Shown: positions 46,250 to 54,168 of the stretch, in pieces
Layout of the letters: the number at the start of each line of letters is the position of its first letter
Position numbering within the stretch: the first letter of the stretch is position 1
Source: an uncultured Methanoregula sp.
Lineage (GTDB): Archaea; Halobacteriota; Methanomicrobia; Methanomicrobiales; Methanospirillaceae
NCBI RefSeq assembly: GCF_963677065.1
Contig: NZ_OY781872.1
Location: forward strand, 1,855,419 to 1,919,418
Direction: 5' to 3'
Length of the DNA: 64,000 nt
Made by a program: the position numbers and the translations under genes
Notes under the pieces: generated by a model
Seen by the model: only the letters and a program-made list of their open reading frames with translations
The model's database searches: none
Told to the model about the DNA's origin: nothing

Positions 46250-47725
46250 TTACTTTTTTTGCTGCTGCAGGTACTGGTTGACCGCAACGGTTATCGCCGC
46301 CACTTTTTTCCCCGGGTCGAACGATCCGGCAAGGGTAAGCATCCGTGTTTCCTCATCGCGTTTGTACCGTTCGAGAGTACTCAGGATATGTTCTTCCTGG
46401 AGGAAGTGCGTGTGAGTGTTCCCCTCGATGTACTGTGGGTTGTTCATGATGGCATAATGCAGCGGCAGGGTTGTTTTTATCCCCATGATGATATATTCCG
46501 AGATTGCGCGCCTCATCCTCCGGATAGCCTCCCCGCGGGTACTGTCCCATGCGCAGAGTTTTGCTATCATGGAGTCGTAATTGGGAGGAATCGTGTATCC
46601 CATGTGGATGCCGCTGTCCACCCGTATGCCAGGGCCCCCGGGCGAGCGGTACCGGATAATTTTACCGGGGTCGGCGGCAAAATTATTCTGGGGATCTTCA
46701 GCATTGATCCTGCATTCGATCGCGTGGCCCCGGATAGAGAGATTCTCCTGCTCAAAGGGAAGACTCTCCCCAGCGGAGATCGCGATCTGCTGTTTGACGA
46801 GGTCTACTCCGGTAATTATCTCGGTAATTGTATGCTCAACCTGAAGGCGGGTGTTCATCTCCATGAAATAATAATTTCCCTGGCTGTACAGGAACTCGAC
46901 TGAACCGGCATTACTGTAATGCGATGCTTCTGCAACTTTGAGGGCTGATGCCGACATCCGTTCCCGCAATGCATCGGTCATAATCGGAGACGGCGCTTCT
47001 TCCACGAGTTTCTGGTGACGCCGCTGGATGGAGCATTCCCGGTCATACAGGTGTACGGCATTGCCGTGTTCATCCGCAAGAACCTGGAATTCAATATGGC
47101 GGGGTTTTACTAAGTATTTTTCAATAAAAACCGTGGCATCCCCAAATGCAGACTTGGCAATGCGCATGCTTGCTGTGATCGCCTCTTCGAGCGCGTTCTC
47201 GTCATTGACAATCTGCATGCCAATGCCTCCGCCACCGGCACTGGCTTTGACGATGACCGGGTAACCAATCTGATCGGCAACTTTTTTCGCATCGTCAATA
47301 TTGTTGATGCCGCCATCAGTGCCCGGAAGAACAGGGACCCCGGCATCTTTCATCATCTGTTTGCTGCCGATCTTGGATCCCATTGCCCGGATGGTCTTCC
47401 ACTGGGGCCCGATAAATTTTACGTCTTCTTCCTGGCAGCGTTTGGCAAACCGGTAGTTTTCCGCAAGGAACCCATATCCGGGATGGACTGCTTCAGCCCC
47501 GCTTTTCCGGGCAATATCGAGGATGCGGTCCATATTGAGATAACTCTTGGAGGGATGGGCTTCCCCGACATGAAATGCTTCGTCTGCATATCTGACGTGG
47601 AGGGCATTTTTGTCCGCATCGGAAAAGATAGCTACTGTTTCTATGCCCAGTTCGCGGCACGCCCTCATCACCCGGATTGCAATCTCGCCCCGGTTTGCAA
47701 TCAGGAGTTTTTCAAAAAATTTCAT
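46250..47725 (-). CDS. pycA: Pyruvate carboxylase subunit A (biotin carboxylase)
   Basis: ATP-dependent carboxylation of the biotin on PycB; together they turn pyruvate into oxaloacetate for the partial TCA pathway of methanogens. The 491-aa protein has the biotin-carboxylase N-domain (KLLIANRGEIAIRVMRACRE), the ATP-grasp glycine loop KASAGGGGIGM, the metal/catalytic EMNTRLQVEHTITE, and the C-terminal domain with RINAEDP. It overlaps pycB by four bases as the second gene of the pair. The acetyl-CoA carboxylase alternative is unlikely because the partner has a pyruvate-type carboxyltransferase domain. Confidence 0.94.
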   Translation of the reverse strand: MKFFEKLLIANRGEIAIRVMRACRELGIETVAIFSDADKNALHVRYADEAFHVGEAHPSKSYLNMDRILDIARKSGAEAVHPGYGFLAENYRFAKRCQEEDVKFIGPQWKTIRAMGSKIGSKQMMKDAGVPVLPGTDGGINNIDDAKKVADQIGYPVIVKASAGGGGIGMQIVNDENALEEAITASMRIAKSAFGDATVFIEKYLVKPRHIEFQVLADEHGNAVHLYDRECSIQRRHQKLVEEAPSPIMTDALRERMSASALKVAEASHYSNAGSVEFLYSQGNYYFMEMNTRLQVEHTITEIITGVDLVKQQIAISAGESLPFEQENLSIRGHAIECRINAEDPQNNFAADPGKIIRYRSPGGPGIRVDSGIHMGYTIPPNYDSMIAKLCAWDSTRGEAIRRMRRAISEYIIMGIKTTLPLHYAIMNNPQYIEGNTHTHFLQEEHILSTLERYKRDEETRMLTLAGSFDPGKKVAAITVAVNQYLQQQKK

Positions 47726-49467
47726 TGAATCACCAGCAGGACATCGCCGTTCTGGACGACATCGCCGGCATCGACAAAGATCTCGGTAACTTTGCCGTCA
47801 CCCGGGCTGTGGATGGGATTTTCCATCTTCATTGCTTCAAGAACCACCAGGGTGTCTCCTTTCCTGACGGTGGCTCCCCGGTTTACCAGCACCTGGAGAA
47901 CCATTCCCTGCATGTTGCTCTTAATCCCCCCGGCAATATCCCCGCGGGGGGCCTTCTGCGGAGCGGATGAGACCGCCGATACGGCAACCTGGCTTCCCCC
48001 AACGGAGACGATCCTTACGGAGAACACTTCTCCGTCTACTTCCACTTCCATCTGGCCGGGAATATCTCCCAGGGGTTTGGCAGCAGCCTGCTTCTTGGGG
48101 ATCTCTTCCAGAACCCTTTCTCCTTTGAGGAATGAGGGGGCGATTGCCGGGTACAGGATGTACGTGAGGACATCTTCCTCTTTTTTGACGAGGCCGGCTG
48201 CAACTGCTTCTTTTTTCATCTTTTCATAAGCGGGTTCGAGCAGGTCGGCAGGCCGGACCGTGACAACGTTTTCGTCCCCTATTATGATATGACGGATCTC
48301 GTCGCTGACCGGTGCAGGGGATTTCCCGTACAGACCCCGGACATAATCTTTAACTTCCTTTGTGACGTTGCGGTAGCGCTCGCCATTCACGAGCACATTC
48401 AGGACCGCCTGTGTCCCGACAATCTGGCTCGTTGGCGTAACGAGGGGTGGGTATCCGAGATCTTTTCTGACCCGCGGGATCTCCGCAAGGACATCGTCCC
48501 ACCGGTTCAGGGCATCCTGTTCCTGCAACTGGGAGACTGTATTGGAGATCATGCCCCCCGGGAGCTGGTAGATGAGCACATCGCTGTCAACCCGCTCTGA
48601 GATGGGGCTCACCAGTCCGGCATATTTCTCACGGATCTGCATACAGACATTTCGTACTTCCCGGAGTTTGATCAGGTCAATTCCTGTCTCACGAGGTGTC
48701 CCTATGAGGGATGCAACAATGCTCTCCGTTGGTGGCTGGGATGTGCCCATGGCGAAGGGGGACATAGCGGTATCAAGGATATCCACACCTGCCTCGATAG
48801 CAGTCTGGTAACTCATGGGAGCAATTCCGCTCGTGGAATGGCTGTGCAGGCAGACTTTCACGTCAACCGCATCCTTGATCCCGGTGATGAGTTCCCTTGC
48901 AGATTCGGGCATAATCAGTCCTGCCATATCTTTGATGCAGATCGAATCCGCGTCAAGGGCATAGAGCTCTTTTGCCATCTCGATGAAAGACCGGGTGCTG
49001 TGAACCGGGCTCGTGGTGTAGGATATCGTGCCCTGCAGATGTGCTCCGACAGACTTGACCTGTTCCATGGATCGCTTCATATTCCTGATATCATTCAGGG
49101 CATCGAAGATACGGAAAATGTCGACACCGTTCCTGTGCGATGCAGAAATGAATTTATCAACAACATCATCAGGATAGTGACGGTATCCGACAAGGTTCTG
49201 GCCGCGGAGTAGCATCTGGATGGGGGTATGTTTCAGCTCAGCTTTGAGTGCCCGGAGACGATCCCAAGGATCGTCATTCAAGAACCGTATGCAGGTATCA
49301 AAGGTAGCGCCGCCCCAGGCTTCAACCGAAAAGAAACCACACTGATCGATTTCCCGTGCGAGAGGGATCATATCTTCAGTTCGTAACCGCGTTGCGATAA
49401 GCGACTGATGGGCATCCCGGAGTGTTGTATCAGTAATCAGAACTTTATGAGGAGCGGCAGTGCGCAT
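47722..49467 (-). CDS. pycB: Pyruvate carboxylase subunit B (carboxyltransferase plus biotin carrier)
   Basis: A 581-aa protein with an HMGL-like TIM barrel that transfers CO2 from carboxybiotin to pyruvate (DTTLRDAHQSLIATRLRTED near the start; MLLRGQNLVGYRHYPDDVV; metal ligands in CLHSHSTSG). A PYC_OADA domain follows, then a C-terminal biotinyl domain with the target lysine in VLEAMKMENPIH. The same architecture occurs in the oxaloacetate decarboxylase alpha subunit, but no beta/gamma pump genes are here and pycA follows, so the anabolic enzyme is preferred. The biotin ligase and biotin uptake genes lie next door on the same strand. Confidence 0.94.
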   Translation of the reverse strand: MRTAAPHKVLITDTTLRDAHQSLIATRLRTEDMIPLAREIDQCGFFSVEAWGGATFDTCIRFLNDDPWDRLRALKAELKHTPIQMLLRGQNLVGYRHYPDDVVDKFISASHRNGVDIFRIFDALNDIRNMKRSMEQVKSVGAHLQGTISYTTSPVHSTRSFIEMAKELYALDADSICIKDMAGLIMPESARELITGIKDAVDVKVCLHSHSTSGIAPMSYQTAIEAGVDILDTAMSPFAMGTSQPPTESIVASLIGTPRETGIDLIKLREVRNVCMQIREKYAGLVSPISERVDSDVLIYQLPGGMISNTVSQLQEQDALNRWDDVLAEIPRVRKDLGYPPLVTPTSQIVGTQAVLNVLVNGERYRNVTKEVKDYVRGLYGKSPAPVSDEIRHIIIGDENVVTVRPADLLEPAYEKMKKEAVAAGLVKKEEDVLTYILYPAIAPSFLKGERVLEEIPKKQAAAKPLGDIPGQMEVEVDGEVFSVRIVSVGGSQVAVSAVSSAPQKAPRGDIAGGIKSNMQGMVLQVLVNRGATVRKGDTLVVLEAMKMENPIHSPGDGKVTEIFVDAGDVVQNGDVLLVIQ

Positions 49468-49516
49468 AATGGAAACCTCGGGGCTTCCGTAGAATCATAA
49501 TAAGCCTCTCAAAGCT

Positions 49517-50170
49517 TCATCGGTAAAGTATAAAAAATTCACTAACGGGAACGAATGCGATCACAAAAAGGCAGACAATGCTGACTCCGGCAATAATGTC
49601 CCGAGTAGTTGTCACAAATCGCGGGCAGAATGTTCCCTGACCGTTAAATCCCCGTACTGCAAGGAGCTCTGTTGTATCCTCAGCCCGGATAAGCGCCCAG
49701 TTGACGAGGATGATTCCGGATGGAATTACATTTTTTGGTCCCCACGCGATCCCTTTGAGTTTTTCTGCTATACGGATGCGCTCGATGTCAGCGAGAAGAA
49801 GTTCGAAGGATTGTATGCCCATCTCCGCTATCAAACCCATCTCAAAACCGATCCTGTTTCCAAAAAGCCACACACAGAGACTGAGTAGTTCTCCCGGTTG
49901 CTGTTCATAAAGAATCCACATGCCGATGAGTACGATGACGCTCATTCTTACAAAGTACGAGACTCCGCCGCTGTTTGTTATCTCGAGGATAAAACTGAAG
50001 AATGCAATCAGAATAAATGCAGGATATGTGGTGCGAATCCCTTTCAGTATTGAATAACGCGGGGTAACAATCAACCACCACAACAGTACAAGCAGCGCAC
50101 CGGAAATGCTGATAAATGCGATGACTGAAAGAACTGCTGCAGATCCGATCCGGATTCTCACATCCTGCAT
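49517..50170 (-). CDS. ecfT: ECF transporter transmembrane component (EcfT)
   Basis: A 217-aa membrane scaffold that couples the two ATPases to the biotin-binding S component BioY. Hydrophobic spans are visible near residues 12-36, 49-66, 71-88 and at the C-terminus (IIAGVSIVCLFVIAFVPV). The cytoplasmic coupling region has IERIRIAEKLKGIAWGP and the EcfT signature in LLAVRGF (A-x-R-G type). It overlaps the upstream ATPase gene by 13 bases. The sequence is diverged from dedicated BioN proteins, but the order bioY-ATPase-ATPase-T supports this role. Confidence 0.83.
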   Translation of the reverse strand: MQDVRIRIGSAAVLSVIAFISISGALLVLLWWLIVTPRYSILKGIRTTYPAFILIAFFSFILEITNSGGVSYFVRMSVIVLIGMWILYEQQPGELLSLCVWLFGNRIGFEMGLIAEMGIQSFELLLADIERIRIAEKLKGIAWGPKNVIPSGIILVNWALIRAEDTTELLAVRGFNGQGTFCPRFVTTTRDIIAGVSIVCLFVIAFVPVSEFFILYR

Positions 50171-50850
50171 GCCGCCTCCAGAAGATCTTCAGGAGCAATG
50201 TTGTGCGGTGTCCTGCCGGATTCAACGAGTTTTTTTATCAGCGGGGGTGCGTGTTTCCATTGTTGTATCGCATCCGGGGTCTTTCCAATACAGAAAAGGT
50301 GACCCTCGTGAATCTCCCAGATGTAATCGATGCGGGGAAAAAACGATTGTTCGTGCGTCAGTATGATTGTTATTCCATGAGGCTTCTCAGAGAGAATCCG
50401 GCAATATCTCTCTTTCTCGCAACAGTCAAGGGAGCTGAATGGTTCATCGAGGATAAGGAGATCGTACTCTTTTTCAAGAAGACACGTCAACAGGAGCCGT
50501 TTCAGTTCTCCCCGGCTGAGCGTTAGCGGATCGCTGTCCGGGGTCCGGGTAATATGTGCCAATGACAGGATCCGCGATGGATCAAGACCCCATGAACGGC
50601 ACTCATCCGCAAGAGTATTTCCGGTTATATGGTAATCGGGGAACTGGAATGAGATCATCTGCGACAAGAGTCCCTCTTTGACGATCGAACCTGATATTGG
50701 GGAAAAAAACCCGGCAAGCATCAGAGCAAGTGTTGTCTTACCGCAGCCGACTTCACCGGTGATGAGGTGAACTCCTTCGCGGAAATCCCCGTTTGCGGAA
50801 AGAGCCCAGTTGCTCCGGGTTGCCTGTACACTATTTAAGGCAATTTTCAT
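50158..50850 (-). CDS. ECF transporter ATPase (second copy)
   Basis: A 230-aa ABC ATPase. Walker A is GEVGCGKTTLAL, the signature is LSRGELKRLLL, Walker B is LLILDEPFSSLD and the switch histidine is in ILTHEQSF. It overlaps the other ATPase gene by four bases and ecfT by 13. The signature LSRGE replaces the usual LSGGE or LSGGQ, a change seen in some ECF ATPases that work as heterodimers. With the ATPase at 50847 it probably forms the EcfA-EcfA' pair that powers biotin uptake. Confidence 0.87.
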   Translation of the reverse strand: MKIALNSVQATRSNWALSANGDFREGVHLITGEVGCGKTTLALMLAGFFSPISGSIVKEGLLSQMISFQFPDYHITGNTLADECRSWGLDPSRILSLAHITRTPDSDPLTLSRGELKRLLLTCLLEKEYDLLILDEPFSSLDCCEKERYCRILSEKPHGITIILTHEQSFFPRIDYIWEIHEGHLFCIGKTPDAIQQWKHAPPLIKKLVESGRTPHNIAPEDLLEAACRM

Positions 50851-51518
50851 TGCGCTATCCTCCAGGAGAATGGATAAAACGGGGTATCCTTCAGATATGA
50901 AAAGACGAGTTCCGGTGTTCCTGTAAATGTAATCCTCCCTTCATTGATGAATATTACATAATCGCTAAGAGCAGCAGTCTCCATCTGCTGGGTGCACCGG
51001 ATCACATGGCGTACATTGCTCCTCCGTATAATCGTCTCGATCTCGCTGACTTTTTTTACATCCAGATGGGAATCGTACTCGTCCAGGACAAGGAGGCCCG
51101 GCTTGTGAACCAGTGCTGCTACAAGGGCAACCAGGACTTTTTCCCCTCCTGAGAGTTCACGCATCATCCGTTCTCTCATATACCGGATGCCCATCAGTTC
51201 CATCTGGTCTGTGATCCGCCCCTCAACTTCAGCACACGGAATATTCCGGAACCGAAGGGCTGAGGCAATCTCATCGGACACGGAGTTGAAAAGAATATTT
51301 CTATCGGGAAATTCATTTACCCAGCCGGTTTCAGTTTTTCTGGGTGAGATACCATCGATTTGGATGATCCCGCCCTCTGGAAGATATATCCCGGCGCACA
51401 ATTTCAGCAGGGTTGTCTTCCCGCTTCCATTTGTTCCGATAACCGCGGTAATCCCTTCGGGTATGACAAGGGAATCAATGGAGAGGTTTTTGCACTGAAC
51501 GCGATCGAATGTTATCAT
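50847..51518 (-). CDS. ECF transporter ATPase (first copy)
   Basis: A 223-aa ABC ATPase with Walker A GTNGSGKTTLLK, signature ELSGGEKVLVAL and Walker B LLVLDEYDSHLD. The usual switch histidine is replaced: the strand reads VIRCTQQMETAA, with Gln where His is expected. If this alignment is right, one ATP site of the heterodimer may be weak, the other being complete in the partner at 50158. The open frame begins at 51638, but the ATG at 51518 overlaps the bioY stop by four bases and starts the first strand, so it is preferred. Confidence 0.86.
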   Translation of the reverse strand: MITFDRVQCKNLSIDSLVIPEGITAVIGTNGSGKTTLLKLCAGIYLPEGGIIQIDGISPRKTETGWVNEFPDRNILFNSVSDEIASALRFRNIPCAEVEGRITDQMELMGIRYMRERMMRELSGGEKVLVALVAALVHKPGLLVLDEYDSHLDVKKVSEIETIIRRSNVRHVIRCTQQMETAALSDYVIFINEGRITFTGTPELVFSYLKDTPFYPFSWRIAQ

Positions 51519-52024
51519 GAGAACCGTTCTGCAATCAGGTATGCTGCCGATGCCTTGATGGCATCTCCGATGACGAATGGCAGGACACCCGTAGTGAATG
51601 CCAAAATGAAGCTGAGCCCGAGTGAATACATCAGCCACGCGATCCCGCAGATGTAGATTATGGCTGTTGCTGCCGCAAGCCCCCCGAATCGGACCAATCG
51701 GGAATGACGTTCATATGCCAGTCCCGCGATTGTGGCCGCGAACAGGAACCCGACAATGTACCCGCCGGTCGGACCCAGCAGGATACCGAGACCTGCCATG
51801 CCGTTATGGAATACCGGAAATCCCAAAATGCCCATGCTGATGTAAATACAAACCGGTATTACTGCATACCGCCGCATCACTGCCCCGGAGAGGAGGATGA
51901 ACAGTGTCTGGAGGGTGAAAGGAACCGGAAAACACGGGATCGATATCCAGCCGCCGAGCGTAATCAGCCCGAGAAAAACCGCGGAATATGCAATGATCCG
52001 GGATCTCTGCAAGTCGCCAAACAT
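51515..52024 (-). CDS. bioY: Biotin transporter BioY (ECF S component)
   Basis: A 169-aa integral membrane protein that binds biotin and docks on the EcfT-ATPase module. Family features are LGGWISIPCFPVPFTLQTLF near residues 19-38, where PVPFTLQT is the BioY signature, and GPTGGYIVGFLFAATIAG in the centre. Six membrane spans fit the length. A palindrome resembling a BirA operator overlaps the start region (52023-52056). This predicts that expression is shut down by biotinyl-AMP-loaded BirA from the adjacent gene. Confidence 0.93.
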   Translation of the reverse strand: MFGDLQRSRIIAYSAVFLGLITLGGWISIPCFPVPFTLQTLFILLSGAVMRRYAVIPVCIYISMGILGFPVFHNGMAGLGILLGPTGGYIVGFLFAATIAGLAYERHSRLVRFGGLAAATAIIYICGIAWLMYSLGLSFILAFTTGVLPFVIGDAIKASAAYLIAERFS

Positions 52025-52056
52025 CGTAAACCTTAAAAAAAAGGATGGTTGACGAT
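52023..52056. promoter_or_regulatory. Probable BirA operator at bioY start
   Basis: Inverted repeat ATCGTAAACC - 14 bases - GGTTGACGAT. Nine of ten positions are complementary between arms. Spacing and the GTAAACC/GGTT core match the established BirA box (TTGTAAACC-N14-16-GGTTTACAA and its archaeal GTTAACC variants). It spans the bioY start codon and the 32 bases before it, where a transcription start would lie given the TATTTA-like ATTTTAT just upstream. Confidence 0.7.
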
Positions 52057-52071
52057 AAAATGATATCGCCG

Positions 52072-53061
52072 CTACTGGTGATAACAGTCGCCGGCAATAA
52101 CACGTTCGAGTTTGCCATTCGGTTTTTTAATTATCAGAGCACCGTATTCATCAATATCCACGGCTTCTCCCTCAAATGTATTGCGGAGCGTCCGAATCTG
52201 CACCTGGTTTTCAAGCGTGCATGACATACTTTTCCACTCCTGGATTATTGTGTTGTATTCCCCGCTTTCAATCAGGAAGAGCCGGCTTTCGAATTCCTTG
52301 AGGATCCGAGCCAGGAACGGTGCTCTGTCAACATCATGGCCTAATTCTGCCTGTATTGATGTGATATCATTCTTGGTTACCTGGGAAAAGTTGCTGACTG
52401 GCACATTGACATCCACGCCAAGACTGAGGAGGCAGTAGTGGACGGTATCTGCTTCAGCATCCAGTTCCAGCAGGAGACCTGCAACTTTCTTGTTCCCGAT
52501 AAAAATATCATTCGGCCACTTTATCAATGCGCCCAGATCAAACTCTTTACGAATTGCACGGGCAACGGCAATGGATCCTGCCATGGTGATCATGAAAATG
52601 TGATCCAGAGGGATATGGGGCTTGAGAATTATTGTAATCCAGATCCCTCCCCTGGGTGAGACCCAGGCCCTGCCCATGCGGCCTACTCCACCTGTCTGTT
52701 CTTCAGCAATTATCACGGTTCCATGGATCTTCTCGACATTTCCTTCAGAACAGAGTTGTTTTCCAATGGCGATTGTCGAAGGTGTGCTATCGAGATATCG
52801 TATCTTTTTCCCGATAACCTGTGTTTTCAGTTTTTTATGAATCTCATACGGCAACAGATTATGACTGGAGCGGGTCAGCATGTATCCTGCTTTCTGGGAT
52901 GATGAGATGTCATATCCCATTATCCGAAGTTCGTTGATCTGTTTCCAGACTGCGGACCTCGTTATACCCAGTTCGTTACTGATCGTCTCTCCGGAAATCG
53001 GCCCGTTGTTGCGCTCGAGAATTTCAAGGACCTTGAAAGCAGAATCTGCCAAGAAAATCAC
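52072..53061 (-). CDS. birA: Biotin--protein ligase with N-terminal DNA-binding domain
   Basis: A 329-aa bifunctional BirA. Residues 1-65 form a winged helix-turn-helix (ISGETISNELGITRSAVWKQ) that lets it act as a biotin-sensing repressor. The ligase domain has GGVGRMGRAWVSPRGG (biotinyl-AMP loop), IKWPNDIFIGNKKVAGLLLE with the catalytic lysine, and a C-terminal SH3-like domain (GEAVDIDEYGALIIK). It biotinylates PycB, the only biotin enzyme in the window, and probably binds the palindrome between its stop and bioY. It overlaps the DUF2111 gene by four bases. Confidence 0.94.
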   Translation of the reverse strand: MIFLADSAFKVLEILERNNGPISGETISNELGITRSAVWKQINELRIMGYDISSSQKAGYMLTRSSHNLLPYEIHKKLKTQVIGKKIRYLDSTPSTIAIGKQLCSEGNVEKIHGTVIIAEEQTGGVGRMGRAWVSPRGGIWITIILKPHIPLDHIFMITMAGSIAVARAIRKEFDLGALIKWPNDIFIGNKKVAGLLLELDAEADTVHYCLLSLGVDVNVPVSNFSQVTKNDITSIQAELGHDVDRAPFLARILKEFESRLFLIESGEYNTIIQEWKSMSCTLENQVQIRTLRNTFEGEAVDIDEYGALIIKKPNGKLERVIAGDCYHQ

Positions 53062-53480
53062 CGTTTGGAATCAATTTTTTCTGAAGGAAGCGGGCAGGGA
53101 TCCTTCCCGCAAACCTGCTTGAGGATAGCGGTCTGGTGCTCCATAAGTGTGGCAAGGTCAAAAATCCCCGTTATGTCAACGATCCCGATAGCCCCTATCG
53201 CATTCCCATCACAATCCCTGAACGGAGTCACCGTTACCGGGACACCTTTGTACGGCCCGCTTGAGGGAGTTGTCTGGATCAACTGGTTCTTCTCAATTGC
53301 TTCAAGGAGCACCGGGCCGTTATACTGGCGATCTATCACTCTTCCGTCCTCGACCCTTATTCCGGCATGCTCGCGGGATTTGGCCGTGACGGGGAGATGA
53401 TGGATCAGGTCATGGACTGCAAGGACGATCGGCTCAAGATCGCCTGCCTCTGCACTGCAGGACATGGTGTAACGGTGCAT
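53058..53480 (-). CDS. DUF2111-family protein
   Basis: A 140-aa soluble protein resembling DUF2111, a small family largely limited to methanogens. The central part (VLLEAIEKNQLIQTTPSSGP, then VTVTPFRDCDGNAIGAIGIV) looks like a PAS or GAF sensor-type fold. Two cysteines near the ends (C8, C127, C132) could be functional. The start has GAGGT seven bases upstream. Its stop overlaps birA, so it begins the biotin transcript. What it senses is unknown; a link with biotin or with pyruvate carboxylation is a guess based on the operon. Confidence 0.75.
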   Translation of the reverse strand: MHRYTMSCSAEAGDLEPIVLAVHDLIHHLPVTAKSREHAGIRVEDGRVIDRQYNGPVLLEAIEKNQLIQTTPSSGPYKGVPVTVTPFRDCDGNAIGAIGIVDITGIFDLATLMEHQTAILKQVCGKDPCPLPSEKIDSKR

Positions 53481-53592
53481 TGGGATACCTCATAGTCTGG
53501 TCATTTTCTATCTAGAAGAAGATTGCGTCTTTACAAACCCCTCCGGAATATCTGTTCATCATAAGCAGATTCCGGGCTTTCTGTCTCCGGGA

Positions 53593-54168
53593 TCAGAACA
53601 GCGTTGGGAGCCCGGACTGACAGAAATTCTTTAAAAATGCCCGCGACGGGTACTCATGCACGGATGTAATAACAATGTTCCCCTTGCCAATCTTCCTCTC
53701 AATAATGACATCGGCATTTTCTGCCCGGCCGACACATTCTGCATCATGTGCCGGGAAAACGCCATCGCATTCAATATGCGCGGCATCATAATCCTCGATG
53801 AGGGTACCGGCCACTCTTCCCGGAACGCAGGAAATGTTCCGGGGTCTGACTTCATGAACATATGTAACCGGGAATGACAGCCAGTCATATGTATCTGGCT
53901 TGTCTGTTGCAGCCCCGAACACCAACAGATGTCCCCCGTTTTCAATGAATTTTTGGATCCTAGGCGAGGATGCCCGGAGTGCCGGAAGGAGATTTGAGTA
54001 GTGGGGGTTTGCAAATCCCGTGGGTATGATAATGCAATTAAATGTCCCCCTGAAAAATGGGGCTGCAAGCATATGGGGTGTGATCAGATCACAGGATAAG
54101 CCGCAATCTTCGATATACCGGTTGAAATGCTGTTTTGTCTCCCAAACAAATCCTACCCGGCAACTCAT
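53593..54168 (-). CDS. Uncharacterised protein with GATase1-like fold
   Basis: A 191-aa protein whose pattern of strands and turns fits the class I glutamine amidotransferase-like/flavodoxin-like group: CIIIPTGFANPHYSNL, IQKFIENGGHLLVFGAA and IGKGNIVITSVHEYPSRAFL. The place of the nucleophile cysteine is occupied by FGAATDKP, so amidotransferase activity is unlikely. It overlaps rtcB by four bases and is probably made with the RNA ligase. I cannot name the family with certainty. A carbohydrate- or nucleotide-binding accessory role is possible. Confidence 0.7.
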   Translation of the reverse strand: MSCRVGFVWETKQHFNRYIEDCGLSCDLITPHMLAAPFFRGTFNCIIIPTGFANPHYSNLLPALRASSPRIQKFIENGGHLLVFGAATDKPDTYDWLSFPVTYVHEVRPRNISCVPGRVAGTLIEDYDAAHIECDGVFPAHDAECVGRAENADVIIERKIGKGNIVITSVHEYPSRAFLKNFCQSGLPTLF

